6,284 bases of DNA from an uncultured bacterium. GTDB lineage: Bacteria > Cyanobacteriota > Vampirovibrionia > Gastranaerophilales > Gastranaerophilaceae. Where the stretch lies: the NCBI GenBank assembly GCA_900556295.1, contig USOK01000096.1:1-6284 (forward strand), written 5' to 3'. Of this stretch, positions 1-5,275 are shown in pieces. Below the pieces are notes generated by a model. That model did not search any database. It was not told where the DNA came from and saw only the letters and a list, made by a program, of their open reading frames with translations. Positions within the stretch are counted from its first letter, which is position 1, and the number at the start of each line of letters is the position of its first letter. The translations under genes were made by a program, and so were the position numbers.

Positions 1-1
1 C

Positions 2-496
2 AAAAAAGTATATTGCGCCGGAGTTTATTCCAAAAACTTGCAAAAGCTGATTCGTGGATTAAAATACCATAACCAAAAAGACTTGGCTTATTACCTTGCA
101 AAATTCATGGCTGAATACTTTTCAAAAGTTACAGATAAAACAGATTTTGAAATCATTCCTGTTCCTATTTTCCCAAAACGAGAAAAAAAACGAAAATATA
201 ACCACATGAATTTGGTAGGAGAAGAATTTGCAAGAATAACCGGCAATTCTATAAATACAACTCTTATCAGGCGAATTAAAGACACAAAACCGCAATACAA
301 GCTAAAACGCAACGAACGTCTGCTAAATTTGTACGGAGCTTTCAAAGTTAACAAAGAAAATTTTCACGGCAAAACTTTATTGCTCATAGATGATATTTGC
401 ACAACGGGCTCGACTTTCGAAGAAATGATAAAAGAATTTACAAAAAATGGAATTACAGATATTATCTGTTTTTCCGCCACAACCCCATTTGAATAA
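2..496 (+). CDS. comF: ComF-family phosphoribosyltransferase-like protein, 5' end outside the window
   Basis: This is the C-terminal part of a ComF-type protein. The frame is open from base 2 with no start codon, so the gene begins upstream; the TTG at 38 lies inside a conserved segment and is not the start. Visible in order are a tyrosine-rich strand leading into LIRGLKY (about 38-67), the strand PVPIFPKR followed by KYNH (about 158-217), which corresponds to the family's R-G-F-N-Q segment, the KPQYKL...R...N..GAF block (about 287-346), and the PRPP-binding loop IDDICTTGST (386-415) with its two acidic residues. ComF proteins are linked to DNA uptake in competent bacteria, but their reaction is unsettled. 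The N-terminal zinc-finger part usual in the family would lie off the window. A 104-residue gene follows after 18 bp and is probably co-transcribed. A general phosphoribosyltransferase is the alternative, though the GAF block favours ComF. Confidence 0.88.
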   Translation, partial: KKVYCAGVYSKNLQKLIRGLKYHNQKDLAYYLAKFMAEYFSKVTDKTDFEIIPVPIFPKREKKRKYNHMNLVGEEFARITGNSINTTLIRRIKDTKPQYKLKRNERLLNLYGAFKVNKENFHGKTLLLIDDICTTGSTFEEMIKEFTKNGITDIICFSATTPFE

Positions 497-514
497 CCAT
501 AAAAAGAGAAAACT

Positions 515-829
515 ATGATATTAAACGAATTTTCTAAATATATACAATCAAGAAATGCAGACATAATTGAAAACAAAGCAACAGGAACAAAAATTCTTTG
601 TGACTGGATTGAACTTGTAATTAACAAAAACCCCAAAAATCATGTTGACAAAATTGTTCACAAAGAAATTATGCTTGCCAAAAACAAATCCGGAGATTTT
701 GTAATCGTCGGCAAATCTGAAAGCGGACGAGTTCTAGTAAATGCTCTATACAACTATGCTTTGAGTTATGAACAATATATTTTAAATAAATGGCTTGAGG
801 ATAAAAAAGCGGGAGATTTCACAAAATAA
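515..829 (+). CDS. Conserved-looking hypothetical protein, 104 residues
   Basis: I do not recognise this protein. It starts at an ATG 18 bp after the comF stop, behind a purine-rich AAAGAGAAAA stretch that is only a weak ribosome binding site, which suggests translation following comF on one transcript. The protein is small, soluble-looking and lysine-rich, with one cysteine (residue 29), no signal peptide and no membrane segment. The first half looks helical (residues about 1-38). A central segment reads like a beta hairpin, with the strand DFVIVGKSESGRV near residues 61-73, and a helix containing aromatic residues (NALYNYALSYEQYILNKW, about 76-93) ends the fold. The open frame, ordinary amino-acid composition and tight position behind comF support a real gene. 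Function cannot be assigned from the sequence. Confidence 0.75.
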   Translation: MILNEFSKYIQSRNADIIENKATGTKILCDWIELVINKNPKNHVDKIVHKEIMLAKNKSGDFVIVGKSESGRVLVNALYNYALSYEQYILNKWLEDKKAGDFTK

Positions 830-845
830 TTACCCTGTCGGAGAA

Positions 846-873
846 TTTAACTCACTTTTTTAGAAATTACAAT
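846..873 (+). promoter_or_regulatory. Possible weak promoter for the radical SAM gene
   Basis: In the 74-bp gap before the radical SAM gene there is a TACAAT box (868-873), one mismatch from the -10 consensus, with a poor TTTAAC box 16 bp upstream (846-851). Transcription would start about 20-25 bases before the ribosome binding site. The gap suggests the gene may not belong to the comF unit, but in AT-rich DNA such boxes arise by chance, so this is tentative. Confidence 0.25.
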
Positions 874-888
874 AATCATAAATAAAAA

Positions 889-893
889 AGGAG
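889..893 (+). promoter_or_regulatory. Ribosome binding site of the radical SAM gene
   Basis: An AGGAG motif lies 10 bases before the ATG at 904 and is preceded by an A-rich run. It is the clearest ribosome binding site in the left part of the window and fixes the start of the radical SAM protein. The next ATG in frame would remove the whole cluster-binding motif. Confidence 0.75.
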
Positions 894-903
894 TTAAAAT
901 CAT

Positions 904-1761
904 ATGACTAATACTATTTTTCAAACACCTACCTGCCAACTTAAAGAGTTAAACAATTTATTTATTGAACTTACAGCTAAAAACTGTAACCAGCACTGCA
1001 AACACTGTTACATAGATTTTCCATTGAATAAAAATGTTAAAGATTTTATTTCTGTTGATACAATAAAAAATGCCATCTCGGATACAAAACAAGAAAATAT
1101 TCAATGCATATATTTAACAGGCGCAGAACCGATGACACATCCTGATTTTAATACTATTTTACGTCTTTGTTTAAAACGCACAAATGTCTGTATTTTTACA
1201 AACGGAACATTTATTAATGAGAAAAAAGTTCGATTTCTTAAACGAGTAGAGGACGAAAGCAATTATGAAATCATATTCAAATTGAGTATTGACCACTACA
1301 ATGAAATAAAAAATGATGACATCAGAGGACGTGGCTCTTACAGACAAACTATTCATGCGCTAAAATGCCTTGTCAAATATGGTTTTAACCCAATTTTAGC
1401 AATCACAAACTACTACAAAGAAGATAGAAAAGTTCTAATTGAAGAATTTACAAAAATTTGTGCAAAAGTAGGATTACAAGCAGATAAAAGTAATTTTGCA
1501 ATCAATTTATGCCACTCAGCAGAAGAAACATGCGAATTCCCAGAGGAATTGAGATATGATAGTTTGGATTGCGAATACGGAAGAATACTGACTACAAAAG
1601 GAGTTTATTGCTGTCCTTTTTTAGCAAATGACCATAGAGGCAGATGCGGATCTGAATTCAAAGATTTTGCGAGACACAACACCTTAGAAACCTCATATTG
1701 TGCTACTTGCATAAAAAATTCCGAAAAACTTTTCGGAATTAATTATAAACTATTTGAATAA
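904..1761 (+). CDS. Radical SAM protein with SPASM-like cysteine-rich C-terminus
   Basis: A 285-residue radical SAM enzyme. The [4Fe-4S]/S-adenosylmethionine motif CxxxCxxC is Cys28, Cys32, Cys35, followed by Tyr36. GAEP at 73-76 takes the place of the usual GGEP SAM-binding motif, and the later barrel strands show TNG (99-101), LSID (127-130) and the IRGRGSY block (140-146) common in SPASM-type members. The C-terminal part carries Cys223, 236, 237, 248, 266 and 269, a spacing that resembles a shortened SPASM/twitch domain able to hold one auxiliary iron-sulfur cluster; this is inferred from spacing only. Many relatives modify peptides or act as maturases, but no precursor peptide is visible nearby, so the substrate is unknown. 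The gene stands 74 bp behind the 104-residue gene and converges on the pilO-type gene, with 17 bp between the two stop codons. Its last codons contain the terminator of that opposing unit. Confidence 0.9.
   Translation: MTNTIFQTPTCQLKELNNLFIELTAKNCNQHCKHCYIDFPLNKNVKDFISVDTIKNAISDTKQENIQCIYLTGAEPMTHPDFNTILRLCLKRTNVCIFTNGTFINEKKVRFLKRVEDESNYEIIFKLSIDHYNEIKNDDIRGRGSYRQTIHALKCLVKYGFNPILAITNYYKEDRKVLIEEFTKICAKVGLQADKSNFAINLCHSAEETCEFPEELRYDSLDCEYGRILTTKGVYCCPFLANDHRGRCGSEFKDFARHNTLETSYCATCIKNSEKLFGINYKLFE
1711..1740 (-). terminator. Intrinsic terminator of the pilMN-pilO unit, inside the radical SAM gene
   Basis: Bases 1717-1727 (AATTCCGAAAA) and 1730-1740 (TTTTCGGAATT) form a perfect 11-bp inverted repeat with two bases between the arms. 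Read on the minus strand, the hairpin is followed directly by TTTTAT (1716-1711), the layout of a Rho-independent terminator, and it lies about 40 bp beyond the pilO-type stop codon. On the plus strand the bases after the stem are AATTATAAAC, not a T run, so the signal appears one-directional. The stem is AT-rich with only a CCG core, so termination may be partial. Confidence 0.75.
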
Positions 1762-1778
1762 AGTTTGCGTTATTAAAA

Positions 1779-2501
1779 CTACTCAGCTTCAGGAGAAGTT
1801 CCACCATCAGCAGGTTGAGGAGCTGGAGGAGTAGAAGCTTTATCTGCAGAAGCTTGAGCTTGTTCGGCTTTTGCGGCTTCTTCTGCTGCTTTTGCCTCTT
1901 CTGCCGCTGTCGCTGCGTCTTTTTGTGCATATAGTTTAAATTGCAAATTTATTAATAAAATGCGTTTGTTCTTTTGGTAAGGTAGAATTTCAATACTTGT
2001 AATATCCAAAAAGTGTTCGTGTTTATATAACTCTCTCAAAAATCCCGCAAAGTTAGCATAATTTGCAATCATTTCTGCGGTTACACGACAAACATGGTAT
2101 TTGTTACCGGCATTTTTTACAAAATTGTCATCTTGAGGGTCATAATCGTATTTTACAGAACGAGCTTTAATCTTGTTATCTCTCATTATCTGCAAAATTT
2201 CACCAAACTCATCTGAAATAGCTGCTTCTGTATCCAAGCCATCACTAATAGGTTTAAAAAACATTTTCAAAACATTTTCATCTTCTGCTTCTTTGCGCTC
2301 AGCATCTTTTTTCAATTCTTCTAATTTTCGTTCCGCATCTGCCAAAGAAGAAGTCTGCGTTTTATAGTTCTCCTGAATTTCTAATATTTTAGACACTTCC
2401 GGAATAGTTTTAGCAAGCATACCAATACAAGCAAGAAGAGTAACCGCCAATATTGCTATTGCTATTTGAAATTTTTTCAAGTATACATTATATTTTTCCA
2501 C
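1779..2501 (-). CDS. pilO: PilO/GspM-like inner-membrane protein of a type IV pilus or secretion platform
   Basis: A 240-residue single-pass membrane protein with PilO architecture: a short cytoplasmic N-terminus, one membrane helix (about 11-30), a charged coiled coil (about 38-75) and a compact domain (about 95-191) that looks like the ferredoxin-like fold of PilO, including YHVCRVTAEMIANYANFAGF and a final strand ILLINLQFKLY. PilO pairs with PilN in the periplasm and ties the cytoplasmic PilM layer to the outer part of the machine. The start is GTG: AGGAGAG sits 6 bases ahead, and the first ATG in frame (residue 28) would destroy the membrane helix. The ribosome binding site overlaps the TAG stop of the upstream pilMN gene, so translation is probably coupled. 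An unusual tail rich in Ala, Glu and Lys (194-222), then Pro/Ala/Gly (223-240), extends beyond the fold. Sequence similarity in this family is low; the call rests on architecture and neighbour. GspM of type II secretion is the alternative. Confidence 0.75.
   Translation of the reverse strand: MEKYNVYLKKFQIAIAILAVTLLACIGMLAKTIPEVSKILEIQENYKTQTSSLADAERKLEELKKDAERKEAEDENVLKMFFKPISDGLDTEAAISDEFGEILQIMRDNKIKARSVKYDYDPQDDNFVKNAGNKYHVCRVTAEMIANYANFAGFLRELYKHEHFLDITSIEILPYQKNKRILLINLQFKLYAQKDAATAAEEAKAAEEAAKAEQAQASADKASTPPAPQPADGGTSPEAE
1836..1922 (-). repeat. Low-complexity Ala/Glu/Lys-coding tract in the pilO-type gene
   Basis: This tract encodes residues 194-222 of the PilO-type protein, nearly all Ala, Glu, Lys and Gln, with recurring AAEEA-like units. 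On the plus strand it appears as degenerate repeats of gctgc/gcttct triplets. It is locally richer in G+C than its surroundings. It is predicted to form a helical or disordered tail in the periplasm. Confidence 0.7.
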
Positions 2502-2507
2502 TATTTA

Positions 2508-2514
2508 CTCTCCT
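2508..2514 (-). promoter_or_regulatory. Ribosome binding site of the pilO-type gene, overlapping the pilMN stop
   Basis: Read on the minus strand this is AGGAGAG, six bases before the GTG start at 2501. Its first two bases are the last two bases of the TAG stop of pilMN (2515-2513), so a ribosome ending pilMN sits on the binding site of the next gene. It supports the choice of a GTG start and suggests coupled synthesis of the two partner proteins. Confidence 0.8.
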
Positions 2515-4243
2515 AGTTTTTCGCTTTTCCAATATTAAATAACGGCTTGTTATTCAGCAATCCGCCTTTGTTTTCGTTGTTGTTCTGAGATTGCGCAACC
2601 GGTTGTTGATCTTGCGGAGCATTTGCATTTGCATCTGCAGGTGCAGGAGGATTTAATTCAGTTGCTGTCATATTGGTAATTTCAAATTCATAATCACTTG
2701 GCTTACTAGGATCAACACTTACAGCATCATCTACAGAATCTGATTTCATCTGCAATTTATGCAATCTTAATTGAGTATTAATCAATGAATCCTTCATATT
2801 TCGGAAGAACAAATAAATATCTTCCACATTCTTAGATTCTCCTTTAATATCTATTTTACCATCATCTTTTGCAACAAAATATGTTACCCACAAGTTTTTT
2901 GGAACGGATTCACCCAACGCAGTATACGCCATAAGTTTTGATCTGTTATTACCCAAAACCTTTTTAATCTCCGCATTAACATCAAAATCATTAGATTTAT
3001 TTTGAGCGTCCTGAATTTTTTTAATTTCAGCATTGGTTTGTTCTAATCTACTGTTGACATCATCTAATTGCTTTTGTTTTTGAGATTCAATAGCCGGAAC
3101 TCCCAAGAAAATACCTAACATTGGCACTAAAACAATAACCGCAATCAGAGCTGCAATCTTCTTTGCTGCATTTGGAGAAATATCAAATTCCGTAGACCCT
3201 AATACTACATGAACCGGAGCATCCAAATCATCGCCAGATGTTTCACCGGTATTTGCAGATAAGAAGTTGAATTTTACAGGCATATTAACCGCACTACCAA
3301 CCGCAATACCAATAGCCTCTAATGAAATTTTATGAGCTGTATCTTCCAAAACCTCTAAACTTACAGGCAAAACATCTTGCTTTTTGAAAGAATTGTTTTC
3401 CCAATAATCTACAGTACCTTCAACAGGCAGTCTTTTGGCAAGAAGTTCTGCGCTAACCATATCGGTTTCTGAGACAATGTACAAGTAATTTGCCGGATAG
3501 CTCATCAACGTAATTTGAGCAGATGCACTGATCGCATTATAAATTTCATCTCCTTCAAAAGACTTGATAGCCAATGGTTCTTCGTAATAATCAATGATAT
3601 TTTTTCCAACCATTGAACAAATCGAATAACCGTTTGGAGAAATCAGCATCAAATTCCAAGACACATTTTCTTTCATTTGCTCTTCGGTCAATCCAGAAAA
3701 AGCAAGAGCTTTAAGAACTGATGTCAATGACATTTCAACACCAGAGAGTCCATACCCCAATTCATTCAAAGCTGTTTTAATATCTTCAATAACATTTTTT
3801 TGAATTGCAGAATACAACAACTTCCTAGTATCACCGGCTTGTGTTCCACCAGCATCAACCCAGCTTATAACAGGATCATATCTCTTAAAAATATACGATT
3901 GCTCAACTTCGGACAACAAAGCTTCTGAAATTGCATCATCTGCCAATATCAATGATAAAGTCGTATTTCCAAAATACACCATCGGCAAGTTCAGAATAAT
4001 ATTGCTTTTTTGCGGAATTGCCAATTCTGCAAACAACTCTGTAACTGCATTTTTAAATGCTTCCATATCCTCAATTGCTCTGGAAGATTCATTATATTCC
4101 AATGGGCGATACGCATAATTCTTTACAGAACGACTTTGGATATCAAGTTGAATAAGCTCTAAACCCACGCCTGGAGTAACTGAAAGATATACCGATTCCT
4201 TCTGCCCCATTCCTAATTGAGATAAAATACTGTTTAAATCCAT
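2513..4243 (-). CDS. PilM-PilN fusion-type platform protein (GspL-like layout)
   Basis: A 576-residue protein that joins two normally separate pilus-assembly proteins. Residues about 15-320 resemble the actin-like cytoplasmic PilM, including the block LLYSAIQKNVIEDIKTALNE (142-161) and the GVEMSLTSVLKAL helix (168-180). A linker contains KFNFLSAN (324-331), in the place and shape of the I-N-L-L-P motif by which free PilN binds PilM. A membrane helix follows (about 361-384), then a coiled coil (386-412) and a PilN-like periplasmic domain (about 430-525) with the family pattern VPKNLWVTYF...IDIKGES...IYLFFRNM (447-483). A Pro/Ala/Asn/Gln-rich tail ends the chain (530-576). Separate PilM and PilN lengths roughly add up to this one. 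The actin ATP motifs look eroded. The fusion recalls GspL of type II secretion, which has the same order of parts, but GspL is usually shorter. The start is the ATG at 4243 with a weak purine-rich ribosome binding site; the pilO-type gene follows after 11 bp. Confidence 0.8.
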   Translation of the reverse strand: MDLNSILSQLGMGQKESVYLSVTPGVGLELIQLDIQSRSVKNYAYRPLEYNESSRAIEDMEAFKNAVTELFAELAIPQKSNIILNLPMVYFGNTTLSLILADDAISEALLSEVEQSYIFKRYDPVISWVDAGGTQAGDTRKLLYSAIQKNVIEDIKTALNELGYGLSGVEMSLTSVLKALAFSGLTEEQMKENVSWNLMLISPNGYSICSMVGKNIIDYYEEPLAIKSFEGDEIYNAISASAQITLMSYPANYLYIVSETDMVSAELLAKRLPVEGTVDYWENNSFKKQDVLPVSLEVLEDTAHKISLEAIGIAVGSAVNMPVKFNFLSANTGETSGDDLDAPVHVVLGSTEFDISPNAAKKIAALIAVIVLVPMLGIFLGVPAIESQKQKQLDDVNSRLEQTNAEIKKIQDAQNKSNDFDVNAEIKKVLGNNRSKLMAYTALGESVPKNLWVTYFVAKDDGKIDIKGESKNVEDIYLFFRNMKDSLINTQLRLHKLQMKSDSVDDAVSVDPSKPSDYEFEITNMTATELNPPAPADANANAPQDQQPVAQSQNNNENKGGLLNNKPLFNIGKAKN

Positions 4244-4254
4244 AATTTCTTTTT

Positions 4255-4276
4255 CTTACTTATTTACTCACTTACT
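4255..4276 (-). repeat. Three 8-bp-spaced TTACT repeats in the pilMN leader
   Basis: TTACT occurs at 4256, 4264 and 4272 on the plus strand, exactly eight bases apart. On the minus strand this gives three AGTAA units in the untranslated leader of pilMN, between the predicted transcription start and the ATG. No known regulator is recognised, and the array could be chance in AT-rich DNA. Confidence 0.4.
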
Positions 4277-4291
4277 TTTTTATTATACAAT
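4264..4291 (+). promoter_or_regulatory. Possible nadA promoter overlapping the pilMN promoter
   Basis: On the plus strand TTACTC (4264-4269) lies 16 bases before TACAAT (4286-4291), which differs from the -10 consensus by one base. Transcription would start near 4298 and give a leader of just under 60 bases. The -10 box shares bases 4286-4287 with the pilMN -10 box on the other strand, so polymerase could not occupy both at once. The -35 match is only fair. Confidence 0.35.
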
Positions 4292-4311
4292 ATATTCTAT
4301 AAAGATTTCAA
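4282..4311 (-). promoter_or_regulatory. Sigma-70-type promoter of the pilMN-pilO unit
   Basis: On the minus strand TTGAAA (4311-4306) lies 18 bases before a perfect TATAAT (4287-4282). Transcription would start near 4275 and leave a leader of about 30 bases before the pilMN ATG. The match is strong and the position fits the divergent gap. Together with the terminator at 1711-1740 it defines a complete two-gene transcription unit. Confidence 0.65.
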
Positions 4312-4323
4312 TATTAACATAAA

Positions 4324-4357
4324 TTTACACTAAATGTAGGAGAGTTTACATTAAATG
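4324..4357 (+). promoter_or_regulatory. Repeat and palindrome around the nadA ribosome binding site, candidate operator
   Basis: The 13-mer TTTACACTAAATG (4324-4336) recurs as TTTACATTAAATG (4345-4357), with one mismatch and 21 bp between the two starts, which is two helical turns. The second copy ends in the nadA start codon. Within this stretch AATGTA (4333-4338) and TACATT (4347-4352) form a perfect inverted repeat whose 8-base loop holds GGAGAG of the ribosome binding site AGGAGAG (4338-4344). TACA (4326-4329) and TGTA (4335-4338) form a further half-site pair. This could be an operator for an NAD-responsive repressor or a hairpin masking translation; no known site is recognised with certainty. 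Confidence 0.4.
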
Positions 4358-5275
4358 AACGAGCTGATAGAAAAAATTAATAAACTAAAAAAAGAAAAAA
4401 ATGCGGTAATTTTAGCACATTGTTACCAAAACGTAGAGATTGACGAAGTTGCGGATTACGTCGGGGATTCACTGTACTTGAGCCAAATGGCATCTAAAAC
4501 TGACGCAGACATAATCGTTTTTGCGGGCGTATATTTCATGGCTCAAACTGCAAAAATTCTTAATCCAAGCAGAAAAGTACTTCTTCCAAGATTGGAATCT
4601 GGCTGCCGTATGGCAGACATGATTTCTCTAGATCAGCTCAGAGAATTCAAAAGTAAATATCCTAAAATGCCTACAGTATGCTATATAAACTCTACTGCAG
4701 AAGTAAAGTCAGAATGTGATATTTGCTGCACAAGTTCAAATGCAATAAAAATTGTAGACAGCTTAAAAGCTAAAGAAATCTTATTCTTGCCAGATACATA
4801 CCTTGGCAAATGGGTTGAATCGCAATTGGGCAACACAAAAGTAAACACATACACTGGCTTCTGTCCGACACATGTGCAAATTAGACCAAACGACGTTACA
4901 GAAGCAAGAGCCAAATATCCGGAAGCACTTGTTCTTGCACACCCTGAATGCCATCAATCCGTAGTAGCACTGGCAGATTACGTTGGATCAACAACCGGAA
5001 TTATGAAATTTGCAGCTCAAAGTGATAAAAAGCAATTTATTATTGCAACAGAAAAAGGAGTTGTTGATCGCCTAAAAAAAGATTATCCGGAAAAAGAATT
5101 TATTCTAATCAAAGACAGCGTTATTTGTCCAAATATGAAATGGCACACTTTAACAGACATTTACAATGCTCTTGATAAAGAAGAACACGAAATTACAGTA
5201 GATAAAGAAATAGCTTCAAAGGCCTTAAAATGCATAGATAGAATGCTTGAAGTTTCTGCAGTGGGAGCAAAATAA
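4355..5275 (+). CDS. nadA: Quinolinate synthase A
   Basis: A full-length (306 residues) quinolinate synthase of the short NadA type. It condenses iminoaspartate with dihydroxyacetone phosphate to quinolinate, the precursor of the NAD ring, in the cytoplasm. The three ligands of its oxygen-sensitive [4Fe-4S] cluster are Cys84 (SGCRMAD), Cys170 (TGFCPTH) and Cys258 (VICPNMKWH), the expected one per domain. Catalytic and substrate residues fit as well: His22 and Tyr24 in AHCYQ, Tyr110 in YINSTAEVK, Ser127/Ser128 in CTSSNA, and His196 with Glu198 in AHPEC. AHCYQ takes the place of the commoner AHNYQ, a small variation outside the key residues. AGGAGAG lies 10 bases before the ATG. The partners nadB and nadC are not in the window, so the source of iminoaspartate is not shown. 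The stop overlaps the start of the methyltransferase gene by one base. Confidence 0.97.
   Translation: MNELIEKINKLKKEKNAVILAHCYQNVEIDEVADYVGDSLYLSQMASKTDADIIVFAGVYFMAQTAKILNPSRKVLLPRLESGCRMADMISLDQLREFKSKYPKMPTVCYINSTAEVKSECDICCTSSNAIKIVDSLKAKEILFLPDTYLGKWVESQLGNTKVNTYTGFCPTHVQIRPNDVTEARAKYPEALVLAHPECHQSVVALADYVGSTTGIMKFAAQSDKKQFIIATEKGVVDRLKKDYPEKEFILIKDSVICPNMKWHTLTDIYNALDKEEHEITVDKEIASKALKCIDRMLEVSAVGAK
5263..5267 (+). promoter_or_regulatory. Ribosome binding site and TAATG overlap linking nadA and the methyltransferase
   Basis: GGGAG within the last codons of nadA lies 7 bases before the ATG at 5275. The nadA stop TAA (5273-5275) and this ATG (5275-5277) share one base as TAATG, a typical arrangement for translation restart. 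It fixes the methyltransferase start and implies one transcript. Confidence 0.75.

Noticed and set aside
38..40. TTG as the start codon of the comF-type gene
   Set aside because: The frame stays open to the window edge, and the codons before it (KVYCAGVYSKN) match the conserved strand that precedes LIRGLKY in ComF proteins.
364..636. Minus-strand frame across comF and the next gene
   Set aside because: It lies opposite two better supported genes, has no ribosome binding site, and its hydrophobic composition is typical of antisense readings of AT-rich genes.
838..862. Hairpin and T run as a terminator after the 104-residue gene
   Set aside because: The stem is only GAG/CTC around a 7-base loop and the T run follows two bases later; too weak to call.
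830..903. Precursor peptide for the radical SAM enzyme
   Set aside because: The gap is 74 bp and holds no open frame with a ribosome binding site; the short gap after the gene (17 bp) also leaves no room.
1761..1781. Plus-strand terminator for the radical SAM gene (AGTTT ... AAACT)
   Set aside because: A five-base AT-rich stem with no T run after it; no convincing plus-strand terminator is seen.
1739..1930. Minus-strand reading frame rich in Gln and Lys
   Set aside because: It is a shifted reading of the Ala/Glu-coding tail of the pilO-type gene; its low-complexity composition explains the lack of stops.
2173..2367. Plus-strand Ser-rich frame inside the pilO-type gene
   Set aside because: It is antisense to the coiled-coil region; Glu/Lys-rich codons read backwards give Ser/Phe-rich products.
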